A DNA stretch of 64,000 nucleotides, from positions 372,001 to 436,000 of the forward strand of contig NZ_APJI01000013.1 of NCBI RefSeq assembly GCF_000497575.1, in the 5' to 3' direction. Made by a program: the position numbers and the translations under genes. Positions 44,076 through 52,570 of the stretch are shown piece by piece. The DNA is from Afipia sp. OHSU_II-C1 (GTDB lineage Bacteria; Pseudomonadota; Alphaproteobacteria; Rhizobiales; Xanthobacteraceae). The notes under the pieces were generated by a model. That model did no database searches, had not been told where the DNA came from, and saw only the letters and a program-made list of their open reading frames with translations. Position 1 is the stretch's first letter, and each line of letters opens with the position of its first letter.

Positions 44076-46003
44076 TCGGCGGCCTCCGCCGTCTTGTTTC
44101 GGGCTTCAAGGTCGATCACCGGCAGGGTGCAGCGGATGCGCTGGGTGGTGCCGTCCTGGAAGCGGATCACGGTGTCGATGTCGATGTCGGGTCTGTCGCC
44201 ATAGATGGCGTTGATGATGTCGCCATACTTCTCGTTGATGACGGTGCGGCGGACCTTGCGGGTGCGTGTCAGTTCGCCGTCGTCGGCATCGAGTTCCTTG
44301 TAGAGCAGCAGGAACTTGGAGATGCGCTGCGCCGGCGGCAGCGTGGCGTTGACCGCCTCGACTTCCTTGCGCAGCAGCTCATAGGTCTCGGGCCGCGAGG
44401 AGAGGTCGGTATACGTCGTGAAGGACAGCCGGTTCTTCTCCGCCCACTTCGAGACGATGGAGAAGCGGATGCAGAGCATGGCCGCGAGATAGTCGCGCCC
44501 GTCGCCCAGCACCACGGCTTCGGCGACATAGGGCGAGAACTTCAGCTTGTTCTCGATGTATTGCGGCGAGAAACGGTCGCCGCGCGAGGTCTGCGCCAGA
44601 TCCTTGATGCGGTCGATGACCACAAGCTGCTTCGCCTTGTTGAAGTAGCCGGCGTCGCCGGAATGCATCCAGCCGTCGCGCATATCGACGGCGGTGGCCG
44701 CCTCGTTCTTGTAGTAGCCGGAGAACATGTTCGGATGGCGCACCACGATCTCGCCGACGCCGTTGATGTCGGGATCGCGGATTTCGATCTCGATACTGTC
44801 AGCCATCGACACGCCGGTGGTGTCGGGATCGACCTCGTCGGGCTTGTGCAGCGTGAACGCGCCCAGCGTTTCGGTCTGGCCGTAAAGCGTGCGCAGCGGC
44901 ACGCCCATGGCGCGGAAGAACTTGAAGGTGTCAGGACCCAGCGCCGCGCCGCCGGTGGCCGCGGAACGCAGCCGCGAAAAGCCGAGGCGGTCGCGCAGGG
45001 CGCGGAACAGCAGGGTGTCGGCCAGCGCCGAATGCTTGCCTTCGGCCAGCGCGGCAAGGCCCGATTTCATGCCGATATCGTAAAGCCGCTGCTTGAGCGG
45101 CGAGGCATCCATCACGCGGGCGCGGACATCGGCGGCAATGGCTTCCCAGATGCGCGGTGCAAACAGCACGAAGGTCGGCGCGATCTCGCGGAAGTCGTTC
45201 ATCATCGTGTCCGGCTCTTCGACGAAGTTGACCTTCATCCGCGAGAGCAGACCTTTGCCGAGCGCGTACACCTGCTCCATGATCCAGGGCAGGGGCAGCA
45301 CCGAGACGTACTCGTCGTCCGGGCCTTTGGGATCGAAGGCGAGATAGTTCGCGCAGTGGCGGAGCACGCGGCCCGCCGCCAGCATGGCGAGCTTGGGGTT
45401 CGATGTGGTGCCGGACGTCGTGCAGAGAATGGCGACGTCATCGCCTTTGGTCGCGTCCACCAGTTGATCGTAAAGCTGCGGCTCGCGCGCGGCGCGGTCG
45501 CGGCCCATCTTCGCCAGCTTGTCGGCGTCGAGCAGGCGCGGATCGTTGTATTTGCGCATGCCGCGCGGATCGGAATAGACGATGTGCTTGAGATGCGGCG
45601 CGCGGTCGCCGAGTTCGAGCAGCTTGTCGACCTGCTCTTCGTCCTCGGCGAACACGATCTTGGTCTCGCCGTAGGTCAGGAGATACAGCACTTCCTCGGG
45701 CAGCGACTCGCGGTACATGCCGAGCGACATGCCGCCGACGGCATGGGCCGCGATTTCAGCGGCGACCCAGTCCGGCCGGTTGTCGCCGATAATGCCGATC
45801 ACGTCGCCGCGCTTGATGCCGAGTTCAACCATGCCCAGCGTGAAATCACGCACGCGGTTCTGATAGTCGTTCCAGGTGAACACGCGCCAGAGACCGAAGT
45901 CCTTTTCGCGCAGCGCAATCTCGTTGCCGTGCTCCGCCGCATTGAGCCGCAGCATCTTGGGGTAGGTGTCGGCCTGTGCGACGCGGCCTGCATAGTCCAT
46001 CAT
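44072..46003 (-). CDS. Long-chain-type acyl-CoA synthetase, embedded in the second liv operon
   Basis: A 643-aa AMP-forming ligase of the FadD15/FAA-like group. The P-loop reads TTSGTTSNPKLAM (Gly of the usual TSGTTGxPK replaced by Ser), and YGQTETLG, MHSGDAGY and DRIKDLAQTSRGDRFSP follow. Both ends overlap neighbours: the start ATGATG overlaps the livG stop at 46000-46003 and the stop overlaps the livH start at 44072-44075, a tight unit in which uptake and activation are produced together. Related by architecture to the ligase at 1284. Substrate not readable. Confidence 0.9.
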   Translation of the reverse strand: MMDYAGRVAQADTYPKMLRLNAAEHGNEIALREKDFGLWRVFTWNDYQNRVRDFTLGMVELGIKRGDVIGIIGDNRPDWVAAEIAAHAVGGMSLGMYRESLPEEVLYLLTYGETKIVFAEDEEQVDKLLELGDRAPHLKHIVYSDPRGMRKYNDPRLLDADKLAKMGRDRAAREPQLYDQLVDATKGDDVAILCTTSGTTSNPKLAMLAAGRVLRHCANYLAFDPKGPDDEYVSVLPLPWIMEQVYALGKGLLSRMKVNFVEEPDTMMNDFREIAPTFVLFAPRIWEAIAADVRARVMDASPLKQRLYDIGMKSGLAALAEGKHSALADTLLFRALRDRLGFSRLRSAATGGAALGPDTFKFFRAMGVPLRTLYGQTETLGAFTLHKPDEVDPDTTGVSMADSIEIEIRDPDINGVGEIVVRHPNMFSGYYKNEAATAVDMRDGWMHSGDAGYFNKAKQLVVIDRIKDLAQTSRGDRFSPQYIENKLKFSPYVAEAVVLGDGRDYLAAMLCIRFSIVSKWAEKNRLSFTTYTDLSSRPETYELLRKEVEAVNATLPPAQRISKFLLLYKELDADDGELTRTRKVRRTVINEKYGDIINAIYGDRPDIDIDTVIRFQDGTTQRIRCTLPVIDLEARNKTAEAAE

Positions 46004-46821
46004 GCCGTGGCCTCCGCGACAGGATTGGTGTCGTCGAGCGCATCGAGCACTTCGTCTTCCTCGCCGAGATAGGCCTTGCGCACATGCGGATCGTCCAGCA
46101 CGTCGGCGGGCAGGCCCTCGGCGATCTTGCGGCCGAAATCCAGCACGGTGACGCGGTGGGAAATATCCATCACGACGCCCATGTCGTGCTCGATCATCAT
46201 CACCGTCATCCCGTACTCTTCATTGAGATCGACGATGTAGCGGGCCATGTCTTCCTTCTCTTCGAAGTTCATGCCGGCCATCGGCTCGTCGAGAAGAATG
46301 AGTTTCGGCTCCAGCGCCATCGCGCGCGCGAGTTCGACGCGCTTGCGCAGGCCGTAGGAGAGGGTGCCTGCGGTCGCCTTGCGCACGGACTGCAGGTCGA
46401 GGAAGTCGATGATCTCTTCCACCTTGCGGCGGTGTTCGAGTTCTTCGCGCCGCGCGCCGGTCAGCCAGTAGAGCGAGCCGGTGATGAAATTGTTTTTCAG
46501 GAGGTGATGCCGCCCGACCATGATGTTGTCGAGCACGGTCATATGGTGGAACAGCGCGAGATTCTGGAACGTGCGGCCGATGCCGAGCGCGGCACGCGCA
46601 TTCGGCTTCAGCCCCGTGATATCGCGGCCCTGATAGAAAAGCTGTCCTTCCGTCGGGGTGTAGCGGCCGGAGACGCAGTTGACGATCGAGGTCTTGCCGG
46701 CGCCGTTGGGGCCGATGATCGAAAACAGTTCGCCTTCGTTGACGCCGAAACTCACATCGGTCAGGGCGCGCACGCCGCCGAACCGTAGTGAGACCCCCCG
46801 CACCTCCAATGCGTAAGCCAC
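46000..46821 (-). CDS. livG: ABC transporter ATP-binding protein, LivG type
   Basis: A 273-aa ATPase, first gene of the second liv operon. Walker A GPNGAGKTS, the LivG-type signature TLSYGLRKRVELARAM, Walker B LILLDEP and H-loop MIEHDM are intact. The long insertion after Walker A (HHLLKNNFITGSLYWLTGARREELEHRR) is normal for LivG. A 270-bp region with two palindromes separates it from the divergent Crp/Fnr-family gene, which may control it. Confidence 0.95.
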   Translation of the reverse strand: MAYALEVRGVSLRFGGVRALTDVSFGVNEGELFSIIGPNGAGKTSIVNCVSGRYTPTEGQLFYQGRDITGLKPNARAALGIGRTFQNLALFHHMTVLDNIMVGRHHLLKNNFITGSLYWLTGARREELEHRRKVEEIIDFLDLQSVRKATAGTLSYGLRKRVELARAMALEPKLILLDEPMAGMNFEEKEDMARYIVDLNEEYGMTVMMIEHDMGVVMDISHRVTVLDFGRKIAEGLPADVLDDPHVRKAYLGEEDEVLDALDDTNPVAEATA

Positions 46822-46948
46822 TCAATTCCTCCCAGATACGGCGCTTGGCGCGCTCTTTATCTATGGTCCGATAACCACGGGCCCGATCCTATACCGGGGG
46901 GCCCTGGCAAGCCATTCTACTATTGATGTTTTGCGCCGCAGGACGCAT

Positions 46949-46972
46949 TTGCCGTAGCCGTCCTTACGGCAA
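46949..46972. promoter_or_regulatory. Inverted repeat in the livG / Crp-Fnr divergent promoter region
   Basis: TTGCCGTA-N8-TACGGCAA, a perfect 8-bp inverted repeat with dyad geometry fitting a dimeric regulator. No T-run follows, so a terminator is unlikely. It lies 128 bp from the livG start and 120 bp before the Crp/Fnr-type gene. Confidence 0.5.
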
Positions 46973-46977
46973 TCCGC

Positions 46978-46991
46978 GACATTGAAATGTC
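46978..46991. promoter_or_regulatory. Second palindrome in the same divergent region
   Basis: GACATT-GA-AATGTC, 14 bp, perfectly symmetrical and only six bases after the previous inverted repeat. The two together look like a control region; which protein binds is unknown. It does not match the classical CRP (TGTGA-N6-TCACA) or FNR (TTGAT-N4-ATCAA) boxes. Confidence 0.42.
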
Positions 46992-47091
46992 TTGTGCCTG
47001 ACAATTCATTGGGCAATTTCACAGCGTGCGCGGTATACCAAAGGACGGTTTACTGCGTCGCAGCATGACGCGAGGGGACGATCGAGACAGC

Positions 47092-47766
47092 ATGGTTTCT
47101 GCGGAATACCTCAAGCGCATTGCGGTCTGGTCGCGCGGCCTGAACGAGCGGGAAATCGAAGTCGCGCGTGCTGGCGTGATCGAGAAATCCTTCGGCGCGA
47201 ACGAATTCATCTGCATGCGCGGGGATCATTTCGAATACTGGATGGGCGTGGTCACTGGGCTGGTGCGGATCGGCACCGGTTCGCGCGACGGCAAGGCGGT
47301 CAGCTTCACCGGCATGACCAACGGCGCCTGGTTCGGCGAAGGAACCGTGCTCAAGAACGAGGCGAGGCGTTATGACGCGGTGGCCCTGCGCGACACGCGC
47401 CTGGCGCTGATGGACCGCGCCACCTTCTTCTGGCTGTTCGAGAACAGCGTGGCGTTCAACCGCTTTCTGGTGGGGCTGTTGAACGAGCGCCTCGGGCAGT
47501 TCATGGGCCTGGTCGAATACGGCCGGATGCTGGATGCGAAGGCGCGCCTCGCGCGCTCGATCGCGTCGCTGTTCAATCCGATCCTGTATCCGGATCATTC
47601 GCGCCATCTCGACATCACGCAGGAAGAGCTCGGCGCCATCTCCGGCATCTCGCGGCAGAACGCCAACCAGTGCCTCAAGACGCTGGAGAAGGAAGGGCTG
47701 CTCCGGCTCGAATACGGCGGCGTGACGGTGGTCGATCTGGAGCGGCTGCGCGGATATGGGGAGTAG
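47092..47766 (+). CDS. Crp/Fnr-family transcriptional regulator
   Basis: A 224-aa regulator: N-terminal cyclic-nucleotide-binding-like beta roll (FGANEFICMRGDHFEYWMGVV, then GAWFGEGTVL) and C-terminal helix-turn-helix (TQEELGAISGISRQNANQCLKTLEKEGLL, about residues 168-196). The N-terminal Cys cluster of Fnr is absent, so it does not look like an oxygen sensor. Three in-frame starts exist (47026, 47065, 47092); 47092 is chosen because it gives the usual length. Divergent from the second liv operon and therefore its probable regulator. Confidence 0.87.
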   Translation: MVSAEYLKRIAVWSRGLNEREIEVARAGVIEKSFGANEFICMRGDHFEYWMGVVTGLVRIGTGSRDGKAVSFTGMTNGAWFGEGTVLKNEARRYDAVALRDTRLALMDRATFFWLFENSVAFNRFLVGLLNERLGQFMGLVEYGRMLDAKARLARSIASLFNPILYPDHSRHLDITQEELGAISGISRQNANQCLKTLEKEGLLRLEYGGVTVVDLERLRGYGE

Positions 47767-47783
47767 GGCGAAGCGGCACGGCT

Positions 47784-48710
47784 TCACTCCGCCCATTCCA
47801 GATCAGTTGTGAACACAATCGACAGCCAGCGGTCGGGCGTGTCGTTGCCGATGGCCTCGCCGATCTCGTCGCGGATCTTGTCCCATTCCTCGAGACGCTT
47901 GGGCGGCAGGCCGGCCGGAACGATGAAGTACAACTCGATCTGCCGGCCACGGCCGACGCGCGCGACATAGGCCCGGTAGGACAGGAACTGATAGCGCAGC
48001 ACGATCTGCCGGGCGATCTCTTCGACGTGCTGCATCAGATCGGGCGGCGTGACCAGCAGGGCGTCCGCCAGCGCCTGACGCACGGTGCCGATCGGGATTG
48101 GAATGACAATCAGACAGACGATCGCCAGCGCGGCGGGGTCGATATAGGGCGACATCCATTTCAGGCTGGTGCCCTGAATCATGTAGCCGAAGACAAAAGC
48201 CGCGAGCAGGGCGGCCGTCAGCGCCGCCGACATCATCCATGCTTTGGCGTCGAGGGCGACGAAGTTGGACCGGATGGTCCGGTTGGCCCTGAGGTCGAAG
48301 ATCGCCATGCCGATTGCGGCGAGCGTTATCACGATGGCGTAGATAATCGCCTGATCGAAGGCGAGTTCGCGCCCTCCCGCCAGCAGGCTGCCGATGGCGG
48401 TGATCAGCGCATAGATCGCTGCGCCGATCAGCAGGATGCCGTTCAGGCCGAGAACCATCGGCTCCAGATGCCAGAAGCCCATGGTGAACTGCGCGATGAA
48501 CCGGGATTTGGAGCCGCCTTCGCGCGTGGATGCCGCGATCAGGTTGGACACCAGCAGCGCGAGGATCGTCATCACAGCGTCGATCAGCGCATAGACGCCG
48601 TCGAAAACAATCGCGTAGGAGCCCGACAGAAGGCCGAACAGAATCCCCATCCCGGCGAGAGCCAGGGTCACGGCGATCGACAGGCGCAGAACGCTTTGTT
48701 CAGTCCTCAT
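47784..48710 (-). CDS. Cation diffusion facilitator-like transporter with altered metal site
   Basis: A 308-aa protein with six helices in the first 200 residues and a C-terminal cytoplasmic domain, as in CDF metal exporters. Helix 2 has FDGVYALIDAVMT, with the two Asp expected for the transport site. In helix 5, where Zn-transporting members have HxxxD, the sequence is LDAKAWMMSA, lacking the His and the second Asp. The metal or even the function may therefore differ. It is convergent with the Crp/Fnr-family gene (17-bp gap) and lies 54 bp after the third liv operon in the same direction. Confidence 0.83.
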   Translation of the reverse strand: MRTEQSVLRLSIAVTLALAGMGILFGLLSGSYAIVFDGVYALIDAVMTILALLVSNLIAASTREGGSKSRFIAQFTMGFWHLEPMVLGLNGILLIGAAIYALITAIGSLLAGGRELAFDQAIIYAIVITLAAIGMAIFDLRANRTIRSNFVALDAKAWMMSAALTAALLAAFVFGYMIQGTSLKWMSPYIDPAALAIVCLIVIPIPIGTVRQALADALLVTPPDLMQHVEEIARQIVLRYQFLSYRAYVARVGRGRQIELYFIVPAGLPPKRLEEWDKIRDEIGEAIGNDTPDRWLSIVFTTDLEWAE

Positions 48711-48764
48711 GCGAATGCATCCGCAATTCCGCGGCGTAATTTCTACGCCGCGGGGCGGACGATA

Positions 48765-49460
48765 TCACACCTCGAGCCATTCCTTGCGGATGGCCTGATT
48801 GGCCTTGAGCTCGGCCGGGGTGCCCTCGAACACGATCCGTCCATGGCCCATGACGTAAAGCCGATGGGAGATGCGCATGGCGATGGAGAGCTTCTGCTCG
48901 ACGAGAAGGATCGCCACGCCGCGCTTGGCGATTTCCGCGATCAGGTCGCCGACCTGCTGCACGATCAGCGGCGCCAGACCTTCGGTCGGCTCGTCGATCA
49001 TGATGAGTTCGGGATCGCCCATCAGCGTCCGGCAGATGGTCAGCATCTGCTTTTCGCCGCCGGACAGCACGCCTGCGGCCGTATCGGCGCGCGCCTTGAG
49101 GTTGGGGAACATCTCGAGCATGTCCTCGAGCTTCCACTTGCCCGGACGCTTGGTGTCCTTGATCCCGAGCAGCAGGTTCTGCCGCACGGTGAGGCCGGGG
49201 AAGATGTCGCGATGTTCGGGAACGTAGCCAAGCCCGAGATGCGCGATCCTGTAGCTCGGCAGGCCGGCAATCTCCTGGCCCTTGAACTTGATGACGCCGT
49301 GCGGCGGCACCTCGCCCATGATCGCCTTGACCGTGGTCGAGCGTCCGACGCCGTTGCGCCCGAGCAGACTGACGACCTCGCCGGCGCCGATATGCATATC
49401 GACGCCCTGGAGGATGTGGCTTTTGCCGTAATAGGCGTGCAGATCCTGGACTTCCAACAT
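48765..49460 (-). CDS. livF: ABC transporter ATP-binding protein, LivF type, with Arg in Walker A
   Basis: A 231-aa ATPase, last gene of the third liv operon. The signature LSGGEKQMLTICRTL, Walker B LIMIDEP and H-loop VEQKL are normal. Walker A reads GRNGVGRST, with Arg40 (codon CGC at 49343-49341) in place of the Lys that binds the ATP phosphates. The rest of the protein shows no sign of decay, so the change is probably tolerated or compensated, possibly conserved in this subgroup. Its start overlaps the LivG stop by one base (TGATG). Confidence 0.92.
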   Translation of the reverse strand: MLEVQDLHAYYGKSHILQGVDMHIGAGEVVSLLGRNGVGRSTTVKAIMGEVPPHGVIKFKGQEIAGLPSYRIAHLGLGYVPEHRDIFPGLTVRQNLLLGIKDTKRPGKWKLEDMLEMFPNLKARADTAAGVLSGGEKQMLTICRTLMGDPELIMIDEPTEGLAPLIVQQVGDLIAEIAKRGVAILLVEQKLSIAMRISHRLYVMGHGRIVFEGTPAELKANQAIRKEWLEV

Positions 49461-50224
49461 CAGGCAGCCTCCTCGCCGAGATAGGCTTCCTTGACCTTCG
49501 GGCTGTTACGGATTTCCTCGGGCGTTCCCGACGCGATGATATGGCCGTAGACCAGCACGGAGATGCGGTCGGCGAGGCCGAACACCACGCTCATGTCATG
49601 CTCGACGATCAGCAGCGTCTTGCCGACGGTGAGGCGGCGAATCAGATCCACCGCGCGCTCGGTCTCGGCATGGCTCATGCCGGCGGTCGGTTCATCCAGC
49701 AGGATGACGTCGGCGCCGCCCGCGATCGTGATGCCGATTTCCAGCGCGCGCTGTTCCGCATAGGTCAGAAGACCGGCCGGGATGTCGCGCCGCGAGGTGA
49801 GGTTGATGTCTTCCAGAATCTGCGCGGTGCGCTCGCGCACTTCCGGCAGCTTGTCGACGCTTTTCCAGAACGCGTATTTATGTCCCGTCGCCCACAGCAC
49901 GGCGCAGCGCAGGTTTTCCCACACCGTCATGTTGGCGAAGACGTTGGTGACCTGGAAGCTGCGCGACAGGCCGCGCCGGTTGATCTGGTAGGGCGCGAGG
50001 CCGTCGATGCGCTCGCCGCGCATCAGGACTTCGCCGCTGGTCGGCGCCATGTAGCCGCTGATGAGATTGAACGTGGTCGATTTGCCGGCGCCGTTCGGGC
50101 CGATCAGGGCATGGCGTTCGCCCTGCGCCACTTTCAGGTTGAGGTCACGGATCACCTTGGTGATGCCGAAGCTCTTCTGAACGTCGCGGATTTCGATGGC
50201 GTTGGGTTTCACGTCCGAGGTCAT
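49460..50224 (-). CDS. livG: ABC transporter ATP-binding protein, LivG type
   Basis: A 254-aa ATPase with Walker A GPNGAGKST, signature LLTYAEQRALEIGITI, Walker B VILLDEPTAGMSHAE and H-loop VEHDM. The true start is the ATG at 50224, overlapping the livM stop (ATGA, 50221-50224); a longer open frame upstream to 51529 is only the out-of-frame shadow of livM. Because its partner LivF has an altered Walker A, this subunit may carry most of the ATP hydrolysis of the third importer; that is inference. Confidence 0.94.
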   Translation of the reverse strand: MTSDVKPNAIEIRDVQKSFGITKVIRDLNLKVAQGERHALIGPNGAGKSTTFNLISGYMAPTSGEVLMRGERIDGLAPYQINRRGLSRSFQVTNVFANMTVWENLRCAVLWATGHKYAFWKSVDKLPEVRERTAQILEDINLTSRRDIPAGLLTYAEQRALEIGITIAGGADVILLDEPTAGMSHAETERAVDLIRRLTVGKTLLIVEHDMSVVFGLADRISVLVYGHIIASGTPEEIRNSPKVKEAYLGEEAA

Positions 50225-51522
50225 GCCGCCAACTCCTTCGCACGTGCTACGGTCAGCGCCTCGTCCCAGGCCACGGCGACCCGCTTCCATGTCATCCGCG
50301 AGACGATGAAGCCGCCGACGATCAGGATCAGCGACACGGCCCATGTGATCGGGCTTGCGGCATTGAACGGAATGCCGAACGCCTTGATGTTCGGATCTTC
50401 CATCGGATTCATCGTGTAGTGCACGATAGATTCGATCCCGAGCATCAGTCCGATCATCAGCGCAAGCGTGGGGACCAGCGCCACGGCATAGGACGGCAGC
50501 ACGCTGCCGAGTGTGCCGCCCCTGATGAGCGGGCGATGCATCATCAAAAGGCCGGTGATGCCGCCGGGCGCGTACATCACCACCGCGATGAAGAACAGGC
50601 CGAAGTAGAGCTGCCAGACCGTCGTCAGGTCGCTCAGGCCGAGCGAGAGAATCGTGACGAAGATCGCGCCGACGATCGGGCCGATGAAGAACCCGATGCC
50701 GCCGATATAGGCCGCGAACAGCACCGTGCCGGACTGCACCGCGCCGAGATAGGCAGAGTTCGCGATCTCGAAGTTGATGGCGGCGAGCGACCCTGCGATG
50801 CCGGCAAAGAAGCCCGAGAAGCAGAACGCGATATAGCGGACCACATGCGGATCGTAGCCGACGAACTGCACGCGTTCCGGGTTGTCGCGAACCGCGTTGC
50901 ACATCCGTCCCAGCGGCGTGCGGGTCAGCGCATACATCGCGATCATGCAGATCAGCGTCCAGGCCGCGACCAGATAGTAGATCTGGATTTGCGGGCCGAA
51001 GTTCCAGCCGAAGAAGCTCAGCAGCTTGGTGCGGTTGGCCGAGATGCCGGCTTCGCCTCCGAAGAACGTCCGCAGGATCAGCGCGGAGGAGGCGACCAGT
51101 TCGGCGACGCCGAGGGAGATCATGGCGAATGCAGTGCCTGAGCGCTGTGTCGACACCCAGCCGAGCAGGATCGCGAACACAAGACCCGTGAGTCCGCCGA
51201 TCAGCGGCACCAGCGGCAGCGGGATCGCCCACTTGTTGGCGCCGATGATGTTGATGGCGTGAATGACGAGGAAGCCGCCGAGGCCGTAATAGACCGCGTG
51301 GCCGAACGACAGCATGCCGGTCTGGCCGAGCAGGATGTTGTAGGACAGCGCAAAGATGATCGAGATGCCGATCAGGCTGAATGTCGTCAGGGCGCCGCCC
51401 GAGCCGAAGACCTTCGGCAGCACCAGCAGGAAAATGGCGACGGCAGCCCACAGTCCGTAGAACTTGAGATTGTCGGCAGCGGTCGGTGGCGGCGGCGCGG
51501 CGCGTGAGGTGATGTTGCTCAT
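50221..51522 (-). CDS. livM: ABC transporter permease, LivM type (long)
   Basis: A 433-aa permease, longer than ordinary LivM because of an N-terminal extension and a C-terminal addition of two helices (ALMIGLMLGIESIVHY..., SPITWAVSLILIVGGFIVS). The core has ALSYNILLGQTGMLSFGHAVYYGLGGF and the coupling loop MCNAVRDNPERVQFVGYDPHVVRY. Both ends overlap neighbours (ATGA with livH at 51519-51522 and with livG at 50221-50224), so all are translated together. Long LivM forms occur in some importers of aromatic acids or amides; substrate unknown here. Confidence 0.92.
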   Translation of the reverse strand: MSNITSRAAPPPPTAADNLKFYGLWAAVAIFLLVLPKVFGSGGALTTFSLIGISIIFALSYNILLGQTGMLSFGHAVYYGLGGFLVIHAINIIGANKWAIPLPLVPLIGGLTGLVFAILLGWVSTQRSGTAFAMISLGVAELVASSALILRTFFGGEAGISANRTKLLSFFGWNFGPQIQIYYLVAAWTLICMIAMYALTRTPLGRMCNAVRDNPERVQFVGYDPHVVRYIAFCFSGFFAGIAGSLAAINFEIANSAYLGAVQSGTVLFAAYIGGIGFFIGPIVGAIFVTILSLGLSDLTTVWQLYFGLFFIAVVMYAPGGITGLLMMHRPLIRGGTLGSVLPSYAVALVPTLALMIGLMLGIESIVHYTMNPMEDPNIKAFGIPFNAASPITWAVSLILIVGGFIVSRMTWKRVAVAWDEALTVARAKELAA

Positions 51523-52466
51523 GTTTCACGCGTCCCCAAAAGACCCATCGGACGGAGCGCGAGGATCAGCACCAGCAGCACATAGGGCATGATCGGCGCG
51601 ATCTGCGCCACAGTGACGTTCCAGATATCAGCCACCCATGTTGACGACCATGCCGGGCTGAGCGGCCCGAACACTTCCGAGAGCGAGCCGTTCATCGACA
51701 CCGCGAAGGTCTGCACGAAGCCGATCAGAAGCGAGGCGATGAATGCGCCCGGCAGCGAGCCGAGCCCGCCAACCACCACGACCACGAACAGGATGGGTCC
51801 GAGAAGACCGGCCATGTTCGACTGGGTGACCAGCGCGGGGCCTGCGATCACGCCGGCGACTGCGGCGAGCGCGGTGCCGACGCCGAACACCATCATGAAG
51901 ATGCGTCCGACGTTGTGGCCGAGATGGCCGACCATGTGCGGATGGGTGAGGGCGGCCTGAACGATCATGCCGACCCGCGTCCGCTTCAGCACGACCAGCA
52001 GCGCGATGAAGATGGCGATCGACACCAGCAGCATGAACATCTTGTAGGCGGGGTAGTTGGTCGAGAAGATCGTGAAGGCCGGGAAATCGAGCAGCGGCGG
52101 CACGCGGAAATCGACCGGGCTCTTGCCCCAGATGATCTGCACCACCTCCTCGATCGCGAAGGCGAGACCGAAGGTGAACAGCAGTTCGGCGACATGGCCG
52201 TTGCGGTGAACCTGGCGCAGGCCGTAGCGCTCGACGCCCGCGCCGATGATGCCCGCGAGGATCGGTGCGATCAGCAGGGCAGGCCAGAACCCGAACCACC
52301 GGCTGATCTGAAATCCGAAGAATGCGCCGAGCATATAGAAGCTCGCATGCGCGAAGTTCAGCACGCCGAGCATGCTGAAGATGACCGTCAGGCCGCTGGC
52401 CATCAGGAACAGCAGCATCCCGAACAGGACGCTGTTCAACGTGGATATGACGATGAGCTCGAGCAC
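51519..52466 (-). CDS. livH: ABC transporter permease, LivH type
   Basis: A 315-aa permease with about 8 helices; LNSVLFGMLLFLMASGLTVIFSMLGVLNFAHASFYMLGA is the LivH-type N-terminus. The loop RTRVGMIVQAALTHPHMVGHLGHNVGRI contacts the ATPase. It lies 104 bp after the receptor gene and overlaps livM. The frame is intact throughout. Confidence 0.94.
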   Translation of the reverse strand: MLELIVISTLNSVLFGMLLFLMASGLTVIFSMLGVLNFAHASFYMLGAFFGFQISRWFGFWPALLIAPILAGIIGAGVERYGLRQVHRNGHVAELLFTFGLAFAIEEVVQIIWGKSPVDFRVPPLLDFPAFTIFSTNYPAYKMFMLLVSIAIFIALLVVLKRTRVGMIVQAALTHPHMVGHLGHNVGRIFMMVFGVGTALAAVAGVIAGPALVTQSNMAGLLGPILFVVVVVGGLGSLPGAFIASLLIGFVQTFAVSMNGSLSEVFGPLSPAWSSTWVADIWNVTVAQIAPIMPYVLLVLILALRPMGLLGTRET

Positions 52467-52570
52467 GACCCCAGCACTCCCCCCGGATACGTGAAGGTCT
52501 CGTGTTCACCCCGGCAGGCGCCGGGGCGAACACAACTAGTTGGCGAAAGAAGCCAGCTTGCAGTGACCTC

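Noticed and set aside
49460-51529. A 689-aa open frame on the minus strand
   Set aside because: Its first 430 residues are the out-of-frame shadow of livM; only the last 254 residues (from 50224) are LivG. It is not a fusion or frameshift.
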